A stretch of DNA of 64,000 nucleotides from Diplolepis rosae. Taxonomy: Eukaryota > Arthropoda > Insecta > Hymenoptera > Diplolepididae. Where the stretch lies: NCBI GenBank assembly GCA_030998225.1, contig JAPYXD010000704.1, positions 7,750,001 to 7,814,000 on the forward strand, in the 5' to 3' direction. A program made the translations under genes and the position numbers. Shown here piece by piece: positions 1-12,700 of this stretch (within the stretch, counting starts at the first letter, position 1; each line of letters begins with the position of its first letter). Under the pieces are notes generated by a model that saw only the letters and a program-made list of their open reading frames with translations, made no database searches and was not told where the DNA came from.

Positions 1-532
1 ATAAATACAAAAATAGGTGCGTAATACGCGAGTTGAACGCAGTCTGACCTGAAAAGAGTGGCCAAGCAATGCACGAATTCTTAGGGGTATAAGAATTTTT
101 ATAAAGTGGCTAAAAAATAATAATTAACACTTAGGGTCCTTAGACTCTGACCTGAATAAAGCGGCCAAGTAATGCGCGAGCTCTTCGGACTCTGGCTTAA
201 AATTATGTGGCCAAGTAATTCGCGAGTTCAATGGACGTCAGGACTGATATAAATACACAAAAAGCCGCGTAATACGCAAGATCAAACAAAGTCTGACCTA
301 AATAAGGTGGCAAAGTAATGCGCGAGCTCTTCGGACTTTGGCTTAAAATTATGTGGCCAAGTAATGCGCGAGTTCAATGGACGTCAGGACTGATATAAAT
401 GCACAAAAAGCCGCGGAATACGCGAGATCAAACAAAGTCTAACCTAAATAAGGTAGCAAAGTAATGCGCGAATACTTAGTACAGAATTATTATATCAAGT
501 GGCCAAGTAATGCGCGAGTTCAATGGACGTCA

Positions 533-780
533 GGACTGATATAAATACAAAAATAGGTGCGTAATACGCGACTTGAACGCAGTCTGACCTGAAAAGAGTG
601 GCTAAGTAATGCACAAATTCTTAGGGGTATAAGAATTTTTATAAAGTGGCTAAAAAATAATAATTAACACTTAGGGTCCTTAGACTCTGACCTGAATAAA
701 GCGGCCAAGTAATGCGCGAGCTCTTCGGATTCTGGCTTAAAATTATGTGGCCAAGTAATGCCCGAGTTCAATGGACGTCA
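533..780 (+). repeat. Representative 248-bp higher-order unit (C'-E-F-A-B)
   Basis: The unit runs from one GGACTGATATAAATAC to the next, at 533 and 781. It contains a C' subunit (AATAGGTGCGTAATACGCGA, then GAACGCAGTCTGACC), E, the AT-rich F subunit, a GCGGCC-type A and most of B. Copies recur many times between 1 and 41 kb, often next to 192/195-bp units. The C' and E subunits differ from C and D mainly by a few diagnostic bases, so the flavours probably arose from a common multimer by unequal exchange. Confidence 0.85.
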
Positions 781-3700
781 GGACTGATATAAATACAAAA
801 ATAGGTGCGTAATACGCGAGTTGAACGCAGTCTGACCTGAAAAGAGTGGCCAAGTAATGCACGAATTCTTAGGGGTATAAGAATTTTTATAAAGTGGCTA
901 AAAAATAATAATTAACACTTAGGGTCCTTAGACTCTGACCTGAATAAAGCGGCCAAGTAATGCGCGAGCTCTTCGGACTCTGGCTTAAAATTATGTGGCC
1001 AAGTAATGCGCGAGTTCAATGGACGTCAGGACTGATATAAATGCAAAAATAGCCGCGTAATACGCGATATCAAACAAAGTCTGACCTAAATAAGGTGGCA
1101 AAGTAATGCGCGAATTCTTAGGAGTACAGAATTTTTATATAAAGTGGCCAAGTCATGCGCGAGCTCTTCGGATTCTGGCTTAAAATTATGTGGCCAAGTA
1201 ATGCGCGAGTTCAATGGACGTCAGGACTGATATAAATACAAAAATAGGCGCGTAATACGCGAGTTGAACGCAGTATGACCTGAAAAGAGTGGCCAAGTAA
1301 TGCGCGAATTCGTAGGGGTATAAGAATTTTTATAAAGTGGCTAAAAAATAATAATTAACATTTAGGGTCCTTAGACTATGACCTGAATAAGGCGGCCAAG
1401 TAATGCGCAAGCACTTCGAACTCAGATTTTCAGAAAGGTGGCCAAGTAATGCGCGAGTTCAATGGACGACAGGACTGATATAAATGCAAAAATAGCCGCG
1501 TAATACGCGAGATCAAACAAAGTCTGACCTAAATAAGGAGGCAAAGTAATGCGCGAATTCTTAGGAGTACAGAATTTTTATATAAAGTGGCCAAGTAATG
1601 CGCGAGCTCTTCGGACTCTGGCTTAAAATTATGTGGCCAAGTAATTCGCGAGTTCAATGGACGTCAGGACTGATATAAATGCAAAAATAGCCGCGTAATA
1701 CGCGAGATCAAACAAAGTCTGACATAAATAAGGTGGCAAAGTAATGCGCGAGCTCTTCGGACTTTGGCGTAAAATTATGGGGCCAAGGAATGCGCGAGTT
1801 CAATGGACGTCAGGCCTGATCTAACTGCAAACATAGCCGCGTAATACGCGAGATCAACCACAGTCTGACCTAAATCAGGAGGCAAAGTAATGCGTGAATT
1901 CTTAGGAGTACAGAATTTTTATATAAAGTGGCCAAGTAATGCGCGAGTTCTTAGGAGTGTAAGAATTTTTATAACGTGGCTAAAAAATAATAATTAACAC
2001 TTAGGGTCCTTAGACTCTGACCTGAATAAAGCGGCCAAGTAATGCGCGAGCTCTTCGGAATCTGGCTTAAAATTATGTGGCCAAGTAATGCGCGAGTTCA
2101 ATGGACGTCAGGACTGATATAAATGCAAAAATAGCCGCGTCATACGCGAGATCAAACAAAGTCTGACCTAAATAAGGAGGCAAAGTAATGCGCGAATTCT
2201 TAGGAGTACAGAATTTTTATATAAAGTGGCCAAGTAATGCGCGAGCTCTTCGGACTCTGGCTTAAAATTATGTGGCCAAGTAATTCGCGAGTTCAATGGA
2301 CGTCAGGACTGATATAAAATGCAAAAATAGCCGCGTAATACGCGAGATCAAACAACGTCTGACCTAAATACGGTGGCAAAGTTATGCGCGAAGTCTAAGT
2401 ACAGGTTTTTTATATAAAGTGGCCAAGGAATGCGCGAACCCTTCGCATTCTGGCTTAAAATTATGTGGCCATGTAATGCGCGAGTTCAATGGACGTCAGG
2501 ACTGATATAAATGCACAAAAACCCGCGTAATACACGAGATCAAACAAAGTCTATCCTAAATAAGGTAGCAAAGTAATGCGCGAATTCTTAGTACAGAATT
2601 TTTATATAAAGTGGCCAAGTAATGCGCGAGTTCAATGGACGTCAGGACTGATATAAATACAAAAATAGGTGCGTAATACGCGACTTAAACGCAGTCTGAC
2701 CTGAAAAGAGTGGCCAAGTAATGCACGAATTCTTAGGGGTATAAGAATTTTTATAAAGTGGCTAAAAAATAATAATTAACACTTAGGGTCCTTAGACTCT
2801 GACCTGAATAAAGCGGCCAAGTAATGCGCGAGCTCTTCGGATTCTGGCTTAAAATTATGTGGCCAAGTAATGCCCGAGTTCAATGGACGTCAGGACTGAT
2901 ATAAATACAAAAATAGGTGCGTAATACGCGAGTTGAACGCAGTCTGACCTGAAAAGAGTGGCCAAGCAATGCACGAATTCTTAGGGGTATAAGAATTTTT
3001 ATAAAGTGGCTTAAAAAAATAATAATTAACACTTAGGGTCCTTAGACTCTGACCTGAATAAAGCGGCCAAGTAATGCGCGAGCACTTTGGACTCTGGCTT
3101 AAAATTATGTGGCCAAGTAATTCGCGAGTTCAATGGACGTCAGGACTGATATAAATGCACAAAAAGCCGCGTAATACGCAAGATCAAACAAAGTCTGACC
3201 TAAATAAGGTGGCAAAGTAATGCGCGAGCTCTTCGGACTTTGGCTTAAAATTATGTGGCCAAGTAATGCGCGAGTTCAATGGACGTCAGTACTGATATAA
3301 ATGCACAAGAAGCCGCGGAATACGCGAGATCAAACAAAGTCTAACCTAAATAAGGTAGCAAAGTAATGCGCGAATACTTAGTACAGAATTATTATATCAA
3401 GTGGCCAAGTAATGCGCGAGTTCAATGGACGTCAGGACTGATATAAATACAAAAATAGGTGCGTAATACGCGACTTGAACGCAGTCTGACCTGAAAAGAG
3501 TGGCTAAGTAATGCACAAATTCTTAGGGGTATAAGAATTTTTATAAAGTGGCTAAAAAATAATAATTAACACTTAGGGTCCTTAGACTCTGACCTGAATA
3601 AAGCGGCCAAGTAATGCGCGAGCTCTTCGGATTCTGGCTTAAAATTATGTGGCCAAGTAATGCCCGAGTTCAATGGACGTCAGGACTGATATAAATACAA

Positions 3701-6700
3701 AAATAGGTGCGTAATACGCGAGTTGAACGCAGTCTGACCTGAAAAGAGTGGCCAAGTAATGCACGAATTCTTAGGGTTATAAGAATTTTTATAAAGTGGC
3801 AAAAAAATAATAATTAACACTGAGGGTCCTTAGACTCTGACCTGAATAAAGCGGCCAAGTAATGCGCGAGCTCTTCGGACTCTGGCTTAAAATTATGTGG
3901 CCAAGTAATGCGCGAGTTCAATGGACGTCAGGACTGATATAAATGCAAAAAAACCCGCGAGCACACCGAGAACAAACAAACACTTACAAAAATCAGGAGT
4001 CAAAGTAATGCGCGAATTCTTAGGAGTACAGAATTTTTATATAAACTGGCCAAGTAATGCGCGAGCTCTTCGCATTCTGGCTTAAAATTATGTGGCCAAG
4101 TAATGCCCGAGTTCAATGGACGTCAGGACTGATATAAATACAAAAATAGGTGCGTAATACGCGAGTTGAACGCAGTCTGACCTGAAAAGAGTGGCCAAGT
4201 AATGCACGAATTCTTAGGGGTATAAGAATTTTTATAAAGTGGCTAAAAAATAATAATTAACATTTAGGGTCCTTAGACTATGACCTGAATAAGGCGGCCA
4301 AGTAATGCGCAAGCACTTCGAACTCAGATTTTCAGAAAGGTGGCCAAGTAATGCGCGAGTTCAATGGACGACAGGACTGATATAAATGCAAAAATAGCCG
4401 CGTAATACGCGAGATCAAACAAAGTCTGACCTAAATAAGGAGGCAAAGTAATGCGCGAATTCTTAGGAGTACAGAATTTTTATATAAAGTGGCCAAGTAA
4501 TGCGCGAGCTCTTCGGACTCTGGCTTAAAATTATGTGGCCAAGTAATTCGCGAGTTCAATGGACGTGAGGACTGATATAAATGCAAAAATAGCCGCGTAA
4601 TACGCGAGATCAAACAAAGTCTGACCTAAATAAGGTGGCAAAGTAATGCGCGAGCTCTTCGGACTTTGGCTTAAAATTATGTGGCCAAGTAATGCGCGAG
4701 TTCAATGGACGTCAGGACTGATATAAATGCACATAAAGCCGTGTAATACGCGAGATCAAACAAAGTCTAACCTAAATAAGGTAGCAAAGTAATGCGCGAA
4801 TTCTTAGTACAGAATTTTTATATAAAGTGGCCAAGTAATGCGCGAATCGTTAGGGGTATAAGAATTTTTATAAAGTGTCCAAAAAATAATAATTAACACG
4901 TAGGCTCCTTAGACTATGACCTGAATAAGGCGGCCAAGTAATGCGCAAGCACTTCGAACTCAGATTTTCAGAAAGGTGGCCAAGTAATGCGCGAGTTCAA
5001 TGGACGACAGGACTGATATAAATGCAAAAATAGCCGCGTAATACGCGAGGTCAAACGAAGTCTGACCTAAATAAGGTGGCAAAGTAATGCGCGAGCTCTT
5101 CGGACTCAGATTTTCAGTAAGGTGGCCAAGTAATGCGCGAGTTCAATGGACGTTAGGACTGATATAAATGCAAAAATAGCCGCGTAATACGCGAGATCAA
5201 ACAAAGTCGGACCTAAATAAGGTGGCAAAGTAATGCGCGAATTATTAGTACAGAATTTTTATATAAAGTGGCCAAGTAATGCGCGAGCTCTTCGGACTCT
5301 GGCTTAAAATTATGTAGCCAAGTAATTCGCGAGTTCAATGGGCGTCAGGACTGATATAAATGCAAAAATAGCCGCGTAATACGCGAGATCAAACAAAGTC
5401 TGACCTAAATAAGGTGGCAAAGTAATGCGCGAATTCTTAGTACAGGATTTCTATATAAAGTGGCCAAGTAATGCGCGAGCTCTTCGGATTCTGGCTTAAA
5501 ATTATGTGGCCAAGTAATTCGCGAGTTCAATGGACGTCAAGACTGATATAAATGCACAAAAAGCCGCGTAATACGCCAGATCAAACAAAGTCTGACCTAA
5601 ATAAGGTGGCAAAGTAATGCGCGAGCTCTTCGGACTCTGTCTTAAATTTATGTGGCCAAGTAATGCGCGAGTTCAATGGACGTCAGGACTGATATAAATG
5701 CACAAAAAGCCGCGTAATACGCGAGATCAAACAAAGTGTAACCTAAATAAGGTGGCAAAGTAATGCGCGAATTCTTAGTACAGAATTTTTATATAAAGTG
5801 GCCAAGTTATGCCCGAGTTCAATGGACGTCAGGACTGATATAAATACAAAAATAGGTGCGTAATACGCGAGTTGAACGCAGTCTGACCTGAAAAGAGTGG
5901 CCAAGTAATGCACGAATTCTTAGGGGTATAAGAATTTTTATAAAGTGGCTAAAAAATAATAATTAACACTTAGGGTCTTTAGACTCTGACCTGAATAAAG
6001 CGGCCAAGTAAGGCGCGAGCTCTTCGGACTCTGGCTTAAAATTATGTGGCCAAGTAATTCGCGAGTTCAATGGACGTCAGGACTGATATAAATGCACAAA
6101 AAGCCGCGTAATACGCAAGATCAAACAAAGTCTGACCTAAATAAGGTGGCAAAGTAATGCGCGAGCTCTTCGGACTTTGGCTTAAAATTATGTGGCCAAG
6201 TAATGCGCGAGTTCAATGGACGTCAGGACTGATATAAATGCACAAAAAGCCGCGGAATACGCGAGATCAAACAAAGTCTAACCTAAATAAGGTAGCAAAG
6301 TAATGCGCGAATTCTTAGTACAGAATTTTTATATCAAGTGGCCAAGTAATGCGCGAGTTCAATGGACGTCAGGACTGATATAAATACAAAAAAATAGGTG
6401 CGTAATACGCGACTTGAACGCAGTCTGACCTGAAAAGAGTGGCTAAGTAATGCACAAATTCTTAGGGGTATAAGAATTTTTATAAAGTGGCTAAAAAATA
6501 ATAATTAACACTTAGGGTCCTTAGACTCTGACCTGAATAAAGCGGCCAAGTAATGCGCGAGCTCTTCGGATTCTGGCTTAAAATTATGTGGCCAAGTAAT
6601 GCCCGAGTTCAATGGACGTCAGGACTGATATAAATACAAAAATAGGTGCGTAATACGCGAGTTGAACGCAGTCTGACCTGAAAAGAGTGGACAAGTAATG

Positions 6701-9700
6701 CACGAATTCTTAGGGGTATAAGAATTTTTATAAAGTGGCTAAAAAATAATAATTAACACTTAGGGTCCTTAGACTCTGACCTGAATAAAGCGGCCAAGTA
6801 ATGCGCGAGCTCTTCGGACTCTGGCTTAAAATTATGTGGCCAAGTAATGCGCGAATTCAATGGACGTCAGGACTGATATAAATGCAAAAATAGCCGCGTC
6901 ATACGCGAGATCTAACGAAGTCTGACCTAAATAAGGAGGCAAAGTAATGCGCGAATTCTTAGGAGTACAGAATTTTTATATAAAGTGGCCAAGTAATGCG
7001 CGAGCTCTTCGGACTCTGGCTTAAAATTATGTGGCCAAGTAATTCGCGAGTTCAATGGACGTCAGGACTGATATAAATGCAAAAATAGCCGCGTAATACG
7101 CGAGATCAAACAAAGTCTGACCTAAATAAGGTGGCAAAGTAATGCGCGAATTCTTAGTACAGGATTTTTATATAAAGTGGCCAAGTAATGCGCGAGCTCT
7201 TCGGACTCTGGCTTAAAATTATGTGGCCAAGTAATGCGCGAGTTCAATGGACGTCAGGACTGATATAAATGCACGAAAAGCCGCGTAATACACGAGATCA
7301 AACAAAGTCTAACCTAAATAAGGTAGCAAAGTAATGCGCGAATTCTTAGTACAGAATTTTTTTATATAAAGTGGCCAAGTAATGCGCGAGTTCAATGGAC
7401 GTCAGGACTGATATAAATACAAAAATAGGTGCGTAATACGCGACTTGAACGCAGTCTGACCTGAAAAGCGTGGCCAAGTAATGCACGAATTCTTAGGGGT
7501 ATAAGAATTTTTATAAAGTGGCTAAAAAATAATAATTAACACTTAGGGTCCTTAGACTCTGCCCTGCATAAAGCGGCCAAGTAATGCGCGAGCTCTTCGG
7601 ACTCTGGCTTAAAATTATGTGGCCAAGTAATGCGCGAGTTCAATGGACGTCAGGACTGATATAAATGCAAAAATAGCCGCGTAATACGCGAGATCAAACA
7701 AAGTCTGACCTTAATAAGGTGGCAAAGTAATGCGCGAGCTCTTCGGACTTTGGCTTAAAATTATGTGGCCATGTAATGCGCGAGTTCAATGGACGTCAGG
7801 ACTGATATAAATGCACCAAAAGCCGCGTAATACGCGAGATCAAACAAAGTCTAACCTCAATAAGGTGGCACAGTCATGCGCGACTTCTGAGTCCAGACTT
7901 TTTATATCAAGGGGCCAAGGAATGCGCGAGTTCAATGGACGTTTGGACTGATATATATACACAAAGAGGCGCGTAATACGCGAGTTGAACGCAGTCTGAC
8001 CTGAAAAGAGTGGCCAAGTAATGCACGAATTCTTAGGGGTATAAGAATTTTTATAAAGTGGCTAAAAAATAATAATTAACACTTAGGGTCCTTAGACTCT
8101 GACTCTGAATAAAGCGGCCAAGTAATGCGCGAGCTCTTCGGACTCTGGCTTAAAATTATGTGGCCAAGTAATGCGCGAGTTCAATGGACGTCAGGACTGA
8201 TATAAATGCAAAAATAGCCGCGTAATACGCGAGATCAAACGAAGTCTGACCTTAAGAAGGTGGCAAAGTAATGCGCCAATTCTTAGTACAGGATTTTTAT
8301 ATAAAGTGGCCAAGTAATGCGAGCTCTTCGGACTCTGGCTTAAAATTATGTGGCCATGTAATTCGCGAGTTCAATGGACGTCAGGACTGATATAAATGCA
8401 AAAATAGCCGCGTAATACGCGAGATCAAACGAAGTCTGACCTAAATAAGGAGGCAAAGTAATGCGCGAATTCTTAGGAGTACAGAATTTTAATATAAAGT
8501 GGCCAAGTAATGCGCGAGCTCTTCGGACTCTGGCTTAAAATTATGTGGCCAAGTAATGCGCGAGTTCAATGGACGTCAGGACTGATATAAATGCACAAAA
8601 AGCCGCGTAATACACGAGATCAAACAAAGTCTAACCTAAATAAGGTGGCAAAGTAATGCGCGAATTCTTAGTACAGAATTTTTATATAAAGTGGCCAAGT
8701 AATGCGCGAGTTCAATGGACGTCAGGACTGATATACATACAAAAATTCGTCCGTAATCCGGGTCTTTAACGCAGTCTGACCTAAATACTGTGGCCAAGTA
8801 ATGCGCGAATTCTTAGGGGTATAAGAATTTTTATAAAGTGGCTAAAAAATAATAATTAACACTTAGGGTCCTTAGACTCTGACCTGAATAAAGCGGCCAA
8901 GTAATGCGCGAGCTCTTCGGATTCTGGCTTAATATTATGTGGCCAAGTAATGCCCGAGTTCAATGGACGTCAGGACTGATATAAATACAAAAATAGGTGC
9001 GTAATACGCGAGTTGAACGCAGTCTGACCTGAAAAGAGTGGCCAAGTAATGCACGAATTATTAGGGGTATAAGAATTTTTATAAAGTGGCCAAAAAATAA
9101 TAATTAACACGTAGGCTCCTTAGTCTATGACCTGAAAAAGGCGGCCAAGTAATGCGCGAGCTCTTCGGACTCTAGCTTAAAATTATGTGGCCAAGTAATG
9201 CGCGAGTTCAATGGACGTCAGGACTGATATAAATGCAAAAACAGCCGCGTAATACGCGAGATCAAACAAAGTCTGACCTTAATAATGTAGCAAAGTAATG
9301 CGCAAATTCTTAGTACAGTATTTTTATATACAGTGGCCAAGTAATGCGCGAGCTCTTCGGACTCTGGCTTAAAATTATGTCGCCAAGTAATTCGCGAGTT
9401 CAATGGACGTCAGGACTGATATAAATGCACAAAAAGCCGCGTAATACACGAGATCAAACAAAGTCTAACCTAAATAAGGTGGCAAAGTAATGCGCGAATT
9501 CTTAGTACAGAATTTTTATATAAAGTGGCCAAGTAATGCGCGAGTTCAATGGACGTCAGGACTGATATAAATACAAAAATAGGTGCGTAATACGCGACTT
9601 GAACGCAGTCTGACCTGAAAAGCGTGGCCAAGTAATGCACGAATTCTTAGGGGTATAAGAATTTTTATAAAGTGGCTAAAAAATAATAATTAACACTTAG

Positions 9701-12700
9701 GGTCCTTAGACTCTGACCTGAATAAAGCGGCCAAGTAATGCGCGAGCTCTTCGGATTCTGGCTTAAAATTATGTGGCCAAGTAATGCCCGAGTTCAATGG
9801 ACGTCAGGACTGATATAAATGCAAAAATAGGTGCGTAATACGCGAGTTGAACCAAGTATTACCAGAAAAGAGTGGCCAAGTAATGCACGAATTCTTAGGG
9901 GTATAAGAATTTTTATAAAGTGGCTAAAAAATAATAATTAACACTTAGGGTCCTTAGACTCTGACCTGAATAAAGCGGCCAAGTAATGCGCGAGCACTTC
10001 GGAATCTGGCTTAAAATTATGTGGCCAAGTAATGGGCGAGTTCAATGGACGTCAGGACTGATATAAATACAAAAATAGCCGCGTAATACGCGAGATCAAA
10101 CAAAGTCTGACCTAAATAAGGAGGCAAAGTAATGCGCGAATTCTTAGGAGTACAGAATTTTTATATAAAGTGGCCAAGTAATGCGCGAGCTCTTCGGACT
10201 CTGGATAAAATTTATGTGGCCAAGTAATTCGCGAGTTCAATGGACGTCAGGACTGATATAAATGCAAAAATAGCCGCGTAATACGCGAGATCAAACAAAG
10301 TCTGACCTAAATAAGGTGGCAAAGTAATGCGCGAATTCTTAGTACAGGATTTTTATATAAAGTGGCCAAGTAATGCGCGAGCTCTTCGGACTCTGGCTTA
10401 AAATTATGTGGCCAAGTAATGCGCGAGTTCAATGGACGTCAGGACTGATATAAATGCACAAAAACCCGCGTAATACACGAGATCAAACAAAGTCTATCCT
10501 AAATAAGGTAGCAAAGTAATGCGCGAATTCTTAGTACAGAATTTTTTATATAAAGTGGCCAAGTAATGCGCGAGTTCAATGGACGTCAGGACTGATATAA
10601 ATACAAAAATAGGTGCGTAATACGCGACTTAAACGCAGTCTGACCTGAAAAGAGTGGCCAAGTAATGCACGAATTCTTAGGGGTATAAGAATTTTTATAA
10701 AGTTGCTAAAAAATAATAATTAACACTTAGGGTCCTTAGACTCTGACCTGAATAAAGCGGCCAAGTAATGCGCGAGCTCTTCGGATTCTTGGCTTAAAAT
10801 TATGTGGCCAAGTAATGCCCGAGTTCAATGGACGTCAGGACTGATATAAATACAAAAATAGGTGCGTAATACGCGAGTTGAACGCAGTCTGACCTGTAAA
10901 GAGTGGCCAAGTAATGCACGAATTCTTAGGGGTATAAGAATTTTTATAAAGTGGCCAAAAAATAATAATTAATACTTAGGGTCCTTAGACTCTGACCTGA
11001 ATAAAGCGGCCAAGTAATGCGCGAGCTCTTCGGACTCTGGCTTAAAATTATGTGGCCAAGTAATGCGCGAGTTCAATGGACGTCAGGACTGATATAAATG
11101 CAAAAATAGCCGCGTAATACGCGAGATCAAACAAAGTCTGACCTTAATAATGTGGCCAAGTAATGCGCGAATTCTTAGGGGTATAAGAATTTTTATAAAG
11201 TGGCCAAAAAATAATAATTAACACGTAGGCTCCTTAGACTATGACCTGAATAAAGCGGCCAAGTAATGCGCGAGCTCTTCGGACTCTGGCTTAAAATTAT
11301 GTGGCCAAGTAATGCGCGAGTTCAATGGACGTCAGGACTGATATAAATGCAAAAATAGCCGCGTAATACGCGAGATCAAACAAAGTCTGTCCTAAATAAG
11401 GTGGCAAAGTAATGCGCAAATTCTTAGTACAGGATTTTTATATAAAGTGGCCAACTAATGAGCGAGCTCTTCGGACTCTGGCTTAAAATTATGTGGCCAA
11501 GTAATGCGCGAGTTCAATGGACGTCAGGACTGATATAAATGCAAAAGTAACCGCATAATACGCGATATCAAACAAAGTCTGACCTAAATAAGGAGGCAAA
11601 GTAATGCACGAATTCTTAGGAGTACAGAATTTTTATATAAAGTGGCCAAGTAATGAGCGAGCTCTTCGGACTCTTGCTTAAAATTATGTGGCCAAGTAAT
11701 TCGCGAGTTCAATGGACGTCAGGACTGATATAAATGCAAAAATAGCCGCGTAATACGCGAGATCAAACAAAGTCTGACCTAAATAAGGTGGCAAAGTAAT
11801 GCGCGAGCTCTTCGGACTTTGGCTTAAAATTATGTGGCCAAGTAATGCGCGAGTTCAATGGACGTCAGGACTGATATAAATGCACAAAAAGCCGTGTAAT
11901 ACGCGAGATCAAACAAAGTCTAACCTAAATAAGGTAGCAAAGTAATGCGCGAATTCTTAGTACAGAATTTTTATATAAAGTGGCCAAGTAATGCGCGAAT
12001 CGTTAGGGGTATAAGAATTTTTTTATAAAGTGTCCAAAAAATAATAATTAACACGTAGGCTCCTTAGACTATGACCTGAATAAGGCGGCCAAGTAATGCG
12101 CAAGCACTTCGGACTCAGATTTTCAGTAAGGTGGCCAAGTAATGCGCGAGATCAATGGACGACCGGAATGATATAAATGCAAAAATAGCCGCCAAAAACG
12201 AGAGAACAAACCAAGTCTGACCTAAATAAGGTGGCAAAGTAATGCGCGAAATCTTCGGACTCAGATTTTCAGTAAGGTGGCTAAGTAATGCGCGAGTTCA
12301 ATGGACGTCAGGACTGATATAAATGCAAAAATAGCCGCGTAATACGCGAGATCAAACAAAGTCGGACCTAAATAAGGAGGCAAAGTAATGCGCGAATTCT
12401 TAGGAGTACAGAATTTTTATATAAAGTGGCCAAATAATGCGCGAGCTCTTCGGACTCTGGCTTAAAATTATGTGGCCAAGTAATGCGCGAGTTCAATGGA
12501 AGTCAGGACTGATATAAATGCAAAAATAGCCGCGAAATACGCGAGATCAAACAAAGTCTCAATTAAATAAGGTGGCAAAGTAATGCGCGAATTCTTAGTA
12601 CAGTATTTCTATATAAAGTGGCCAAGTAATGCGCGAGCTCTTCGGATTCTGGCTTAAAATTATGTGTCCAAGTAATTCGCGAGTTCAATGGACGTCAAGA

